DNA of 64,000 bases from Sphingopyxis macrogoltabida (GCF_001307295.1 NZ_CP012700.1:561001-625000); one strand, 5' to 3'; counted from the stretch's first letter, positions 25,801 through 33,498 are shown. Numbers and translations are program-made. The notes: generated from the sequence alone by a model not told the origin.

Positions 25801-27321
25801 ATAGCCCGCGAAGATATTGGCGGGGAGGCCGGCAAAGGCATCGGGCGCACCGCCGCCGCGCAGGAAGGCGAGATAGGCCGAATAGAAGGCCGCCCGGTCG
25901 CCCGCGACCGTATCGAGCAGCCCCGCGTCGGCGAGCGTTTCGAGATAGGAGCGCAGCGTCGCGGCGTCGAGCGCGCCATAGGCGCTGGGCAGGCGGCCGC
26001 TGGCGAGGAAGGCGAAATAGGCGTCGAGCGCGGCGCGATATTCGGCCGCAAAGGCGATGCCGCCATTGCCGAGATAGGCGGTGAGCAGCGCGCGGTCGGT
26101 GGCCCCGAGCCGCTGGACGAGCCCGCTGTCGGCGAGGAAGCGGATATAGGCGTCGATCGTCGCCGCGCTGGCCTGACCGAAGTCGGCGGGATTGCCGCCG
26201 CCGCGGATGAAAGCGAAATAGGCGGCGGTCAGGTCGGTGAAGTTGCGGCCGAAGCGGTCAGGACTGCCGCCGCCCTGCAGGAAGGCGAGATAGGCGTCGG
26301 CAAGCACGCGATCCTGCGCGCCGAGCTGACCGAGCCGGCCGGTACGCCCGGCATAGGCGATGAAGGCGTTGATGTCGGCGAGGCTGGCGCCGCCGAAGCT
26401 CGACGGCGCGGCGTTCGAACGGAGCAGGTCGAGATACTGGCCGAGGAAAGCCGCATAGGCGGTGAGGAAATCGGCCCCCGACCTGCCGGCGGCGAGATGC
26501 GCCAGATAGGTGCGGATGATGTCGGCCTGCGCGCCCGGAAACGGTGTGCCGCCATAGGCGTGTTCGAGCCCCGCCGCACCGGCGACGAGCAGCGCGAGGT
26601 CGCCGCTCGGGAAGCTCTCGATCGCCGGATTGGCGACCGCCGCATCGACGCGCCGCGCCGCCGCGAGCACATCGCTCGATGCGCCCGCCGCCGCCAGCGC
26701 GTCGCCGAGCGTCACGGGCACGCCGTTCGCCGCGGCCGCCGCGGGGCCTCCCGCGCGCATGTCGGCGACCGGTGCATCGGCTGCATCGCCGGCGGCCGGC
26801 GTCGTCTGCGCGCCGTTCGAAACGACCTGCTGCGCGCGTTCGCCCGGCGCGAAGGCGAAAAGCTGGCCTGCCGCGAAGCGGCGCGGTGCGTCCGCCGGGC
26901 CGATATCGACCGCGCCGGTCAGCACATGGCCGCGGCCCTTGCCGTCGGCGCCGACGCTGAAGGTCGCCGCCGCCGCGCGCCCGGCGATACGGCCCTCGAC
27001 CCCGTCGGGCATGCGCACGACCGTCGTGCCGTCGCCGCCCGCGACGGTCAGGCTGCCGGCATAGAGATGGACCGAGCCGTCGGTGTCGATGCGATAGTCG
27101 GCGACGCCGAGCACCGAAACGATCGCGCCGTCGCCGAGGCGGACCTGCTTCAGCCCGTCGAGTTGGTTGACGCGGGCGCCGAATTCGAAACTCTTGTCGC
27201 CTTTCGACGAGAAGAGCAGGTCGCCGGCAAAGGCGGGGGCGGCGAGCGACAGGCTCGACGCGCCGACGAGCAGGGCGGCGGCTAGGCGAATTTGGGGGCG
27301 AAGCTGGGCGTTGTGCGTCAT
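22843..27321 (-). CDS. Giant FecR-domain protein with tandem 79-residue repeats and two C-terminal beta-barrel-like domains
   Basis: The 1492-residue precursor has a signal peptide (residues 1-32, ending APAFA). A FecR-like domain spans about 45-165 (VRLGDGAIVSVLGVADYRI; LTVAGGDGTTVVRMPDG). From about 290 to 893 lies an alpha-helical repeat region with six clear 76-80-residue units rich in AYxAFLAxGGxPxxF and IRxYLAAL. The C-terminal third contains two related beta-rich modules (about 905-1165 and 1185-1415). Both carry a version of P-TSG-IDY-x-ATKP, then APGTF-x-NL, and end in G-VAFA. They resemble the barrel domains of TbpB-like SLAM substrates. A Pro-rich tail ends the protein. It lies 21 bp behind the SLAM-like gene. 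Function is unknown; surface display is inferred. Confidence 0.82.
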   Translation of the reverse strand: MTHNAQLRPQIRLAAALLVGASSLSLAAPAFAGDLLFSSKGDKSFEFGARVNQLDGLKQVRLGDGAIVSVLGVADYRIDTDGSVHLYAGSLTVAGGDGTTVVRMPDGVEGRIAGRAAAATFSVGADGKGRGHVLTGAVDIGPADAPRRFAAGQLFAFAPGERAQQVVSNGAQTTPAAGDAADAPVADMRAGGPAAAAANGVPVTLGDALAAAGASSDVLAAARRVDAAVANPAIESFPSGDLALLVAGAAGLEHAYGGTPFPGAQADIIRTYLAHLAAGRSGADFLTAYAAFLGQYLDLLRSNAAPSSFGGASLADINAFIAYAGRTGRLGQLGAQDRVLADAYLAFLQGGGSPDRFGRNFTDLTAAYFAFIRGGGNPADFGQASAATIDAYIRFLADSGLVQRLGATDRALLTAYLGNGGIAFAAEYRAALDAYFAFLASGRLPSAYGALDAATLRSYLETLADAGLLDTVAGDRAAFYSAYLAFLRGGGAPDAFAGLPANIFAGYASQLDAYFAFLAAGNLPSDYDGADIEQLRAYLAALQAGGALDRFLGDRTEFFAAYLAFLQNGGQPNAFPGLNANIFAGYANALSAYYAYLANGGVPSAYGALSQETIRAYLAALQTAGASNAFLAELAGFYSDYFAFLAGGGNPDNFAGLPVPPDFAAFAAALNAYAAFLAAGGLPADYDEQQLTTLQTYLASVTGSGQANSLLGANADLLNAYFAYLAGGGAPNGFSGLPVYANYVSALNAYYAFLAAGGLPGDYTVLTQAQIRTYLAALNGAGGFTSHTGLDAFFAQYYAFLAAGGDPVEYGGLPVYSDYLAAVQAYYSFLLGGGRPSEYTALTPEQIETYLTLLDGAGVLDDRLSGAVLAFLTDYLAYLETGGDPDQFAGLPDPGGPDNPQYAGGFPSGTTGARAYAVHAGVSYQASATPQLDANGVLTDAGDLGIGTAQAVDVAGDASVVVGRYTDGAPRFRGFNNDVGANGGIPWVVTAPLTTPLPTSGTIDYDVLAATKPVFASGRAAPGTFDANLTIGFDASSLSYGFDGTIVMPEAGGDVRYDFASEGRADGALVSTFGVNPVFNMNGKMTGNGDACSSDGCLILFYGGFGGSADRVGMTYQTVDNPNFQTAERIQGAVAFAATGSGGPGPDPDPEPQPEPGIATGQYENQYLINLTYANFDAQYRSKVTYDDAGVLVGWTRDNGSPQGVQRPGPADESGSVDGVIGWTRWLDTNNFGLDDPNLANSGNPILSGTFATALPTTGRVDYALVGATRPTDRLANLAPGSFTGNLAVDFATKRVGFDFDIGIDQYGWNVKTAGGAADPNNGGYRLTGNNEIDGLALISGTTAASCTATCSSNVRGALFGPGATHFGAAYTVNDAGAGLVVSGVAAFAGQPAAPTNPYARMAPSGGSPVAATAAPTAPLPTGAPAGTGSPPPASLSADWGRWSASSAGALPVAAPGTPALPTAAPQPGDAADLRQRAERLLGGLVSFKAPR
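24643..26025 (-). repeat. Six in-gene tandem repeats of about 237 bp (79 residues)
   Basis: The units begin DAYFAFLASGRLPSAYG, DAYFAFLAAGNLPSDYD, SAYYAYLANGGVPSAYG, NAYAAFLAAGGLPADYD, NAYYAFLAAGGLPGDYT and QAYYSFLLGGGRPSEYT. Unit lengths are 79, 79, 80, 77, 76 and about 70. Each unit contains a second, related half with SAYLAFLRGGGAPDAFAGL-like sequence, so the ancestral unit may be about 40 residues. Degenerate copies extend upstream to about residue 290. Confidence 0.85.
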
Positions 27322-27342
27322 GGTCGTCTCTCCCGGTCCGGA

Positions 27343-28617
27343 TCAGAATTCGAGGCGAAGGCCGAGCGAGGCGGTCCAGCGCTCGTAATCGTAAAGGGCG
27401 ATGTTGCTCCAGTTGCGCGTCCAGGTGGCGCGCGGCTGGAGGAAAAGGGTGTCGGTCAGCGCGACCTTGATCCCCGCGGTGAGGTCGAGCCGCTCGTCAT
27501 TGCGCTCGACGAGGAACAGCGCGTCGGCCTGATCGTAGCGGCGCAGGTCGAAGGCGGCGCCCGCGACGAGCGCGATGCGGTTCGCGACCGGGAATTCGCC
27601 GCCGATATTGGCGCCGACGAACCAGTTAGATTCGGCATCGCCCGCCGCGCGGCGTGTCTCTTCCTTGCCGCCCGACAGCCCGGCGGCGATGGTGCGCGTG
27701 ACATAGCCCATGCCAACGGCATAGCGATCGGCATCGCGGGTCGGCGCGCCGTCATAGTCGAGCCGGTTCCACTGCGCCGACAGCGTCAGCGCACGGCCGC
27801 CGCTCAGCGTCTTGGTATATTGGCCGATGACGCCATAAGCGGTCCGATAGCCGTCGTGGCCGAGCCAGAATTTCTGCACTTGTCCCGACAAGGACACGAC
27901 GTCGCGATTGGCGAAGCTGTGCGCATAGCCGGCAGTCCCGGTCAGCGCCGCCTGATCGAAGCGGCGACTATCGAAATTGTCGCGCCAGTTGCCGAGTGCG
28001 CTCGCGAACAGCCGGTCCTGCCGTCCGATCGCGGTGATGGCGGACACGCCGCCCTGGATCTCGTAATATTCGTCGCCCTGCGCCACCGCACCCGGCCCCA
28101 GCGTGCCGGGGCCGAGGAAGCTAAACAGCGGGATGACGATGGTGTTGAGGTCGGTGGCGGCGTTGATATTGTCGTCGTAACCGGCGCGGGCGTCGATAAA
28201 GCCGGACACGTCGGAACCGCCGCCCGCGATCTGCTTGTCGAACTGCCGCACGAAGCCGGTGAAGCGCTGGCGCACCGGGTCGGGCAGGCTGGGGTCGTCG
28301 ACGACGGTGGCGAATTCCTGCCGCGCGGTGTCGATATCGCCGGCCAGCGCATAGGCGCGGGCGAGTTCGGCGCGCGCCGGGGCGTTCTCCGGCTGGACCG
28401 CGAGCACGCGCTGGAAGGCGATCACCGCTTCGCCGTAGCGCCCCGCGTCGAGCGCGGCGATGCCGAGACGATAGTCGAAACCGGGATCGCCGGCCCGCGT
28501 TGCGGCTTCGGCTGCCAGTTGGTCATATGCCGCCGCTTCCTGTGCCTGCGCGGCGCCATGCGGTGCGAGCAGGGCGATGAGCAGCGGTGCGGTGCGGGAA
28601 AAAAATCGTTTCGCCAT
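27343..28617 (-). CDS. TPR plus outer-membrane beta-barrel protein, SLAM-like (DUF560-type)
   Basis: The 424-residue protein has a signal peptide (PLLIALLAPHGAAQAQ) and TPR-like helices at about 40-115 (YRLGIAALDAGRYGEAVIAFQRVLAVQPENAPARAE). From about residue 140 it has alternating amphipathic strands ending in an aromatic-F terminus (WTASLGLRLEF). This layout (periplasmic TPR domain plus about 14-strand barrel) is that of Slam proteins, which move surface lipoproteins across the outer membrane. It directly precedes the FecR-repeat gene, its presumed partner. Assignment to SLAM rests on architecture and neighbourhood. Confidence 0.78.
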   Translation of the reverse strand: MAKRFFSRTAPLLIALLAPHGAAQAQEAAAYDQLAAEAATRAGDPGFDYRLGIAALDAGRYGEAVIAFQRVLAVQPENAPARAELARAYALAGDIDTARQEFATVVDDPSLPDPVRQRFTGFVRQFDKQIAGGGSDVSGFIDARAGYDDNINAATDLNTIVIPLFSFLGPGTLGPGAVAQGDEYYEIQGGVSAITAIGRQDRLFASALGNWRDNFDSRRFDQAALTGTAGYAHSFANRDVVSLSGQVQKFWLGHDGYRTAYGVIGQYTKTLSGGRALTLSAQWNRLDYDGAPTRDADRYAVGMGYVTRTIAAGLSGGKEETRRAAGDAESNWFVGANIGGEFPVANRIALVAGAAFDLRRYDQADALFLVERNDERLDLTAGIKVALTDTLFLQPRATWTRNWSNIALYDYERWTASLGLRLEF

Positions 28618-28780
28618 GGCCTCTTCCGTCGATCGTTGCGTTCGCGATGATCTAGGGTTGGAGCGGGGCGCTTGTCCGGTGACGAAGTTCGTCCGAATGA
28701 TGACAAAGGCTGATAGCTGTGGCGTGGCGGCCCGCGCGGCGACGGCGGTCGCTCAAATCATCGCGGGAAGCCGGGAGAAA

Positions 28781-29329
28781 TCAGAATGTCGGCGGCGTGC
28801 AGGCGCTGACCAGTTCGCAAGGCTCGGGCCCCACGCAGCGGAAGCGATGCGACCGGCGGCTGTCGAAATAATAGGCGTCGCCGGGGCCCAGAATGCTGCG
28901 CTCGTCGTCGACCGTCACCTCCAGCCGCCCACTGATGATGATCGCGCCCTCTTCGCCGTCATGGACGAGCGCGATGCGCCCCGAATCCGCGCCGGGTTCA
29001 TAGCGTTCCTTCAGGATTTGCAGGGCCCGCCCCGCCGCGCTGCGGCCGATTTGAAGGTAGGAGACCGGCCCCTTGCCGATCTCGGTCAGTTCGTCGGCGC
29101 GATAGAATATCTGCGCCGGGCGATCGGGCTCGATCGCGAAAAATTCGGCGAGGCCGATTGGGATGCCGTCGAGGATGCGTTTCAACGCGCCGACCGATGG
29201 GTTGGTCTGGTTCGCCTCGATGAGCGAGATCGTCGAGTTGGTCACGCCCGCCTTTTTGGCGAGCTGGCGCTGCGACAGGCCATATTGGGTCCGAACAAAT
29301 CGCAGCCTCGCCCCGACATCGACGCTCAT
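28781..29329 (-). CDS. XRE-family regulator with C-terminal cupin domain (PuuR-like)
   Basis: The 182-residue protein has an XRE helix-turn-helix at 5-60 (GARLRFVRTQYGLSQRQLAKKAGVTNSTISLIEA). A cupin sensor domain follows (DGEEGAIIISGRLEVTVDDE; GPGDAYYFDSRRSHRF). The start is at ATG 29329. It is divergent from an omega-aminotransferase gene, with a palindrome between them. PuuR-type proteins repress polyamine or amine catabolic genes, so it probably controls the aminotransferase. Confidence 0.88.
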   Translation of the reverse strand: MSVDVGARLRFVRTQYGLSQRQLAKKAGVTNSTISLIEANQTNPSVGALKRILDGIPIGLAEFFAIEPDRPAQIFYRADELTEIGKGPVSYLQIGRSAAGRALQILKERYEPGADSGRIALVHDGEEGAIIISGRLEVTVDDERSILGPGDAYYFDSRRSHRFRCVGPEPCELVSACTPPTF

Positions 29330-29351
29330 CCATCGCTTCCTTATGTTGCAG

Positions 29352-29372
29352 CTGTTCGATATATCGCAACAG
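29352..29372. promoter_or_regulatory. Candidate operator between XRE-cupin regulator and aminotransferase
   Basis: The core CGATATATCG (29357-29366) is a perfect 10-bp palindrome. It is flanked by CTGTT on the left and AACAG on the right, giving an extended dyad with a one-base offset. It lies 23 bp upstream of the regulator start, a plausible autorepression site also serving the aminotransferase. Confidence 0.45.
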
Positions 29373-29481
29373 GCTGTGGCGGAAAGCATGAAAATCCGCC
29401 ACCGGCGTGCGACGAAGTAAAGGGCTTGTTGCGCCTGCTTTGACGGGCTTCTCTAAGCGCCGGATAAACAAGGAAGCCGAC

Positions 29482-30819
29482 ATGCTCGATACACCGCTCG
29501 CCAATGCGCCGTCGCTCGACGCCTATTGGATGCCGTTTACCGCGAACCGCCAGTTCAAGGCGGCGCCGCGCCTGCTCTCGGCGGCGCAGGGCATGTATTA
29601 TACGAGCGTCGACGGCCGCGAGGTGCTCGACGGCACCGCCGGGCTGTGGTGTGTCAACGCGGGTCACGGCCGGCGCCAGATCAGCAAAGCGGTGGCGCGC
29701 CAGCTCGACACGATGGATTATGCCCCGAGCTTCCAGATGGGCCACCCGATCGCGTTCGATTTCGCCGAGCGTCTCGCGGCGATGTCGCCCGGCGGACCGG
29801 CGGCGGGGCTCGACCGCGTCTTTTTCGCGGGGTCGGGGTCGGAGGCGGTCGACACCGCGCTCAAGATCGCGGTCGCCTATCAGCGGGCGGTCGGCCAGGG
29901 CACGCGCACCCGCCTGATCGGCCGCGAGCGGGGCTATCATGGCGTCGGTTTCGGCGGCATTTCGGTGGGCGGTCTGGTCAACAACCGGCGGGTGTTTCCG
30001 CAACTGCCGGGGACCGACCATCTGCGTCACACGCACGATCTGGCGCGCAACGCGTTCAGCCGGGGCCTGCCCGAGCATGGCGCCGAACTCGCCGACGATC
30101 TCGAGCGGCTGGTCGCGCTGCACGGCGCCGAGACGATCGCGGCGGTGATCGTCGAGCCGGTGGCCGGATCGACCGGCGTGCTGCTGCCGCCGGTAAATTA
30201 CCTCGAGCGGCTGCGCGAAATCTGCACCCGCCACGGCATCCTGCTGATCTTCGACGAGGTGATCACCGGTTTCGGACGGCTCGGCGCGCCCTTCGCAGTC
30301 GATTATTTCGGGGTGGTTCCCGATCTGGTGACGACGGCCAAGGGGCTTACCAACGGCTGCATCCCGATGGGCGCGGTGTTCGCGAGCCGCGCGGTCCACG
30401 ATGCCCTGATGCACGGTCCCGAGGCGCAGATCGAACTGTTCCACGGCTATACCTATTCGGGGCATCCCGTCGCTTGCGCGGCGGGGCTCGCGGCGCTCGA
30501 CATCTATGCCGGCGAAGGGCTGTTGACGCGCGCCGGCGATATCGCGCCGGACTGGAGCGAGGCGATGCACAGCCTGCGCGGCCTGCCGCATGTGATCGAC
30601 ATCCGCACCATCGGCCTTGTCGCCGGGATCGAACTCGCGTCGCGCGACGGTGCGGCCGGCGAACGGGCCTATGACCTGTTCGTCGACTGTTTCGAACGCG
30701 GCCTGCTGATCCGCGTCACCGGCGACATCGTCGCGCTGTCGCCGCCGCTGATCGCCGAGACCGGGCATATCGACCGGATCGTCTCGACGCTGGGCGAAGC
30801 GCTCAAGCGCCTCGCCTGA
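29482..30819 (+). CDS. Omega-amino acid:pyruvate aminotransferase (class III PLP enzyme)
   Basis: The 445-residue protein resembles beta-alanine:pyruvate and omega-aminotransferases. It has YWMPFTANRQFK at the N-terminus, GSGSEAVDTALKIA (PLP phosphate), YHGVGFG, IFDEVITGFGR (PLP-binding Asp) and TTAKGLTNGCIPMGAV (Schiff-base Lys). ATG 29482 has AAGGA upstream. It is divergent from the PuuR-like regulator. It would transfer an amino group from an omega-amino acid, beta-alanine or a diamine to pyruvate; the exact donor is not readable. Confidence 0.9.
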   Translation: MLDTPLANAPSLDAYWMPFTANRQFKAAPRLLSAAQGMYYTSVDGREVLDGTAGLWCVNAGHGRRQISKAVARQLDTMDYAPSFQMGHPIAFDFAERLAAMSPGGPAAGLDRVFFAGSGSEAVDTALKIAVAYQRAVGQGTRTRLIGRERGYHGVGFGGISVGGLVNNRRVFPQLPGTDHLRHTHDLARNAFSRGLPEHGAELADDLERLVALHGAETIAAVIVEPVAGSTGVLLPPVNYLERLREICTRHGILLIFDEVITGFGRLGAPFAVDYFGVVPDLVTTAKGLTNGCIPMGAVFASRAVHDALMHGPEAQIELFHGYTYSGHPVACAAGLAALDIYAGEGLLTRAGDIAPDWSEAMHSLRGLPHVIDIRTIGLVAGIELASRDGAAGERAYDLFVDCFERGLLIRVTGDIVALSPPLIAETGHIDRIVSTLGEALKRLA

Positions 30820-30849
30820 CCCGGCGGGCCGGCAAGCGAGAGGGCCCGG

Positions 30850-31302
30850 TCAGATCGGCAGCGCGGTCGTATATTTGGTCGTTCCCAGCGCGAAATGCGA
30901 AGAGCCCCCGGCGACCGCCGGATGCGCCAGCACGGTGTCCATCAGGAAGCTGTTATAACCGGCGACATCGGCGACCACGACACGCAGCAGATAATCCCAG
31001 TCGCCCGACATCGAGAAGCATTCGACGATTTCGGGACAGGATTGGACGAACTGTTCGAAACTGACCCGGTCGTCGATGCTGTGGCTGCGCACGCGGATGT
31101 TGCACAGCACGGTGACGCCGCGCCCGATCCGGGCAGGGTCGACCAGACGGACATGGCCGGTGAGGATGCCCGCGTCCTCCAGCGCCCGCACGCGGCGCCA
31201 GCAGGATGCGCTCGACGCGCCGACGCGCTCGCCCAGTTCGGCATGGCTAAGCGATGCGTCGCGCTGCAGCTCTGCAACGATTCTTCGGTCTATTGCGTCC
31301 AA
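30850..31302 (-). CDS. Lrp/AsnC-family transcriptional regulator
   Basis: The roughly 150-residue protein has an N-terminal helix-turn-helix (DAIDRRIVAELQRDASLSHAELGERVGASSASCWRRV) and a RAM ligand-binding domain (VVECFSMSGDWDYLLRVV, written here as IVECFSMSGDWDYLL). The TTG at 31302 is chosen because AGGA lies 7 bases upstream; another TTG at 31320 overlaps a candidate operator repeat. It is divergent from phenylalanine hydroxylase and likely activates or represses it in response to an aromatic amino acid. Confidence 0.88.
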   Translation of the reverse strand: MDAIDRRIVAELQRDASLSHAELGERVGASSASCWRRVRALEDAGILTGHVRLVDPARIGRGVTVLCNIRVRSHSIDDRVSFEQFVQSCPEIVECFSMSGDWDYLLRVVVADVAGYNSFLMDTVLAHPAVAGGSSHFALGTTKYTTALPI

Positions 31303-31307
31303 GATTA

Positions 31308-31350
31308 ATTCCTGTTTCAATTTCTGATCTAACAGGAAATTCCTGTTTCA
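31308..31350. promoter_or_regulatory. Candidate Lrp operator repeats
   Basis: ATTCCTGTTTCA occurs twice, at 31308-31319 and 31339-31350, spaced by 31 bp (about three helical turns). The second copy is part of a perfect palindrome, AACAGGAAATTCCTGTT (31331-31347, 8-bp arms). Phased sites of this kind fit an Lrp-type multimer and sit between the regulator and the phenylalanine hydroxylase gene. Confidence 0.6.
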
Positions 31351-31414
31351 GAATATGCCATAATCGGCGCGATTTTGAAAAGCAATTTTCGCCGTGACGC
31401 GGCATTATCGGCGC

Positions 31415-32275
31415 ATGGCACAGGACATCCTCATTCGCCCCGACGGTACCGCCGCAGATTGGACCATCCCGCAGGATTGGGACGCCTATACGGCGGAGGA
31501 TCATGCGACCTGGGACACGCTGTTCGATCGTCAGGCGCGGCTACTGCCGGGCCGCGTGACGCCCGAATTCATCGACGGCCTCGATATGCTGCGCCTGTCG
31601 AAGCCGGGCATCCCCGATTTCGACGAATTGTCCGAACGGCTGATGAAGGCGACCGGATGGCAGGTCGTCGCCGTGCCCGGGCTTGTCCCCGACGACGTGT
31701 TCTTCGACCATCTCGCCAACCGTCGCTTCGTCTCGGGCAATTTCATCCGGCGTCCCGATCAGCTCGATTATCTGCAGGAACCCGACGTGTTCCATGACGT
31801 CTTCGGCCATGTGCCGCTGCTCGCGCACCCGGTCTTCGCCGATTATATGCAGGCCTATGGCGAAGGGGGCCGCCGCGCCGCGCAGGCGGGCGTCATCGAA
31901 AAGCTCGCGCGCCTCTATTGGTATACCGTCGAATTCGGCCTCGTCCGTTCCGAGGGCGGGCTGAAGCTTTACGGTGCCGGTATCGTCTCCTCCTACACCG
32001 AGTCGGTCTTCGCGCTCGACGATCCGTCGCCGAACCGCATCGGTTTCGACCTGCGGCGCTTGATGCGAACCAAATATCGCATCGACGATTTCCAGCAGAA
32101 TTATTTTGTCATCGACAGCTTCGAGGATCTTCTCGACCAGACGCTCAACACCGATTTCGGTCCGCTTTATGCCGAGCTGGAAGGGCAGGAGGATATCGAG
32201 ATCGAAGCGATCCTGCCGACCGACCAGGTCTATACGCGCGGCACGCAGCGCTATGCCCGCGAGCAGGCCGCATGA
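31415..32275 (+). CDS. phhA: Phenylalanine 4-monooxygenase
   Basis: This 286-residue non-haem iron, pterin-dependent hydroxylase converts L-phenylalanine to L-tyrosine. The iron ligands are His127 and His132 (FHDVFGHVPLL) and Glu173 (YWYTVEFGLV), with the typical SSYTES segment. ATG 31415 is used; a GTG at 31394 is an alternative. It overlaps the aminotransferase gene by ATGA. No pterin carbinolamine dehydratase gene (phhB) is present in the window. Confidence 0.95.
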   Translation: MAQDILIRPDGTAADWTIPQDWDAYTAEDHATWDTLFDRQARLLPGRVTPEFIDGLDMLRLSKPGIPDFDELSERLMKATGWQVVAVPGLVPDDVFFDHLANRRFVSGNFIRRPDQLDYLQEPDVFHDVFGHVPLLAHPVFADYMQAYGEGGRRAAQAGVIEKLARLYWYTVEFGLVRSEGGLKLYGAGIVSSYTESVFALDDPSPNRIGFDLRRLMRTKYRIDDFQQNYFVIDSFEDLLDQTLNTDFGPLYAELEGQEDIEIEAILPTDQVYTRGTQRYAREQAA

Positions 32276-33498
32276 GCGGCGGTCAGCTTTTCGGCGCGCT
32301 CGACCGCCAGCCGCCCGATGCGCTGCTTGCGGTCATCGGCATGCACCGCGCCGACCCGCGGCCCGACAAGATCGATGTCGGGGTCGGCGTCTATCGCGAC
32401 GCGTCGGGCGCGACGCCCGTCATGCGCGCGGTCAAGCAGGCCGAGGCTCGCCTGCTCGCCGCGCAGCCGTCGAAAGCCTATCTGGGCGCCGAGGGTGACC
32501 AGCGCTTTACCGACCTGCTGGCCGGGATCGCGCTGGGGCCCGAACTCGCGGCCAGCGACCGCATCACCGGGGTGCAGACGCCGGGCGGCACGGGGGCTTT
32601 GCGCCTGGGCGCCGAACTGCTCGCGCGGTCCGGGGCGGGCACCATCTGGGTGGGAACGCCGACCTGGCCCAACCATGAGCCGATCTTCCGCGAGGCCGGG
32701 CTGACCGTTCGGCACCATGCCTATTTCGATGCCGAAAAAGCCGGGATCGACGAGCAGGCCTTTCTCTCCAGCCTCGATGCAGCCGCCCCGGGCGATGTCG
32801 TCCTTTTGCACGGCTGCTGCCACAACCCGACCGGCACCGCGCTGTCGCCGGACCAATGGCAGCGCCTCGTCGCCAAGCTGGCCGAGCGCCGCCTGATCCC
32901 CTTCGTCGACCTTGCCTATCAGGGCCTCGGCAAGGACCTCGATGCCGATGCCGCGGGCACGCGCACGCTGCTTGCGGCCGTCCCCGAGGCGTTGCTGGCC
33001 TATAGCTGCGACAAGAATTTCGCGCTTTATCGCGAACGGGTCGGGGCGCTTTGGGTCCAGTCCGCTGTGCCCGAAACCAGCGCTGCGGTGCGCGACACCA
33101 TGCTCGTGCTGGCGCGAAGCCTGTGGTCGATGCCGCCCGATCACGGCGCTGCGGTCGTCCGCGTCATCCTCGAGGATGACGATCTGGCGGCCGAATGGCG
33201 CGCCGAACTCGATGCGATGTGCGCGCGCATCAACCGGCTCCGCACGCTGCTCGCGGCAACCCATCCGGCGCTCGCCTCCATCGCGCAGCAGCAGGGGCTG
33301 TTTGCGCTGTTGCCGATCGATGCCGCGGCGGTCGAGGCGCTGCGCGCCCAGCATGCGATCTATATGCCGGCCTCGGGCCGGATCAACATCGCCGGCCTGA
33401 ACGAGGACAATGTCGCGCGCTTCGCCGCAGCGGTCGCGTCCTATCTCGGCGATGAGGCGGGTGCGGTTGTGCCGGATGCGGCGATCGCGACCGCTTGA
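32272..33498 (+). CDS. Aromatic amino acid aminotransferase (class I/II)
   Basis: The 408-residue PLP enzyme is of the aspartate/aromatic aminotransferase Ia type (DKIDVGVGVYRDASGATPVM; YLGAEGDQRF; HGCCHNPTGTALS; PFVDLAYQG). The Schiff-base lysine is in CDKNFALYRERVGAL. Coupled by a 4-bp overlap to phhA, it probably transaminates tyrosine or phenylalanine, as PhhC does in Pseudomonas. It ends just before a 446-bp non-coding gap. Confidence 0.9.
   Translation: MSGGQLFGALDRQPPDALLAVIGMHRADPRPDKIDVGVGVYRDASGATPVMRAVKQAEARLLAAQPSKAYLGAEGDQRFTDLLAGIALGPELAASDRITGVQTPGGTGALRLGAELLARSGAGTIWVGTPTWPNHEPIFREAGLTVRHHAYFDAEKAGIDEQAFLSSLDAAAPGDVVLLHGCCHNPTGTALSPDQWQRLVAKLAERRLIPFVDLAYQGLGKDLDADAAGTRTLLAAVPEALLAYSCDKNFALYRERVGALWVQSAVPETSAAVRDTMLVLARSLWSMPPDHGAAVVRVILEDDDLAAEWRAELDAMCARINRLRTLLAATHPALASIAQQQGLFALLPIDAAAVEALRAQHAIYMPASGRINIAGLNEDNVARFAAAVASYLGDEAGAVVPDAAIATA

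Noticed and set aside
24643..26025. Regular repeats that might suggest a CRISPR array
   Set aside because: The period is about 237 bp, the repeats are coding and diverged, and there are no unique spacers or cas genes.
30850..33498. Idea that phhA and the aminotransferase are part of the amine dehydrogenase pathway
   Set aside because: They are 15 kb away with separate regulators. They share aromatic chemistry, but nothing in the sequence links the two systems.
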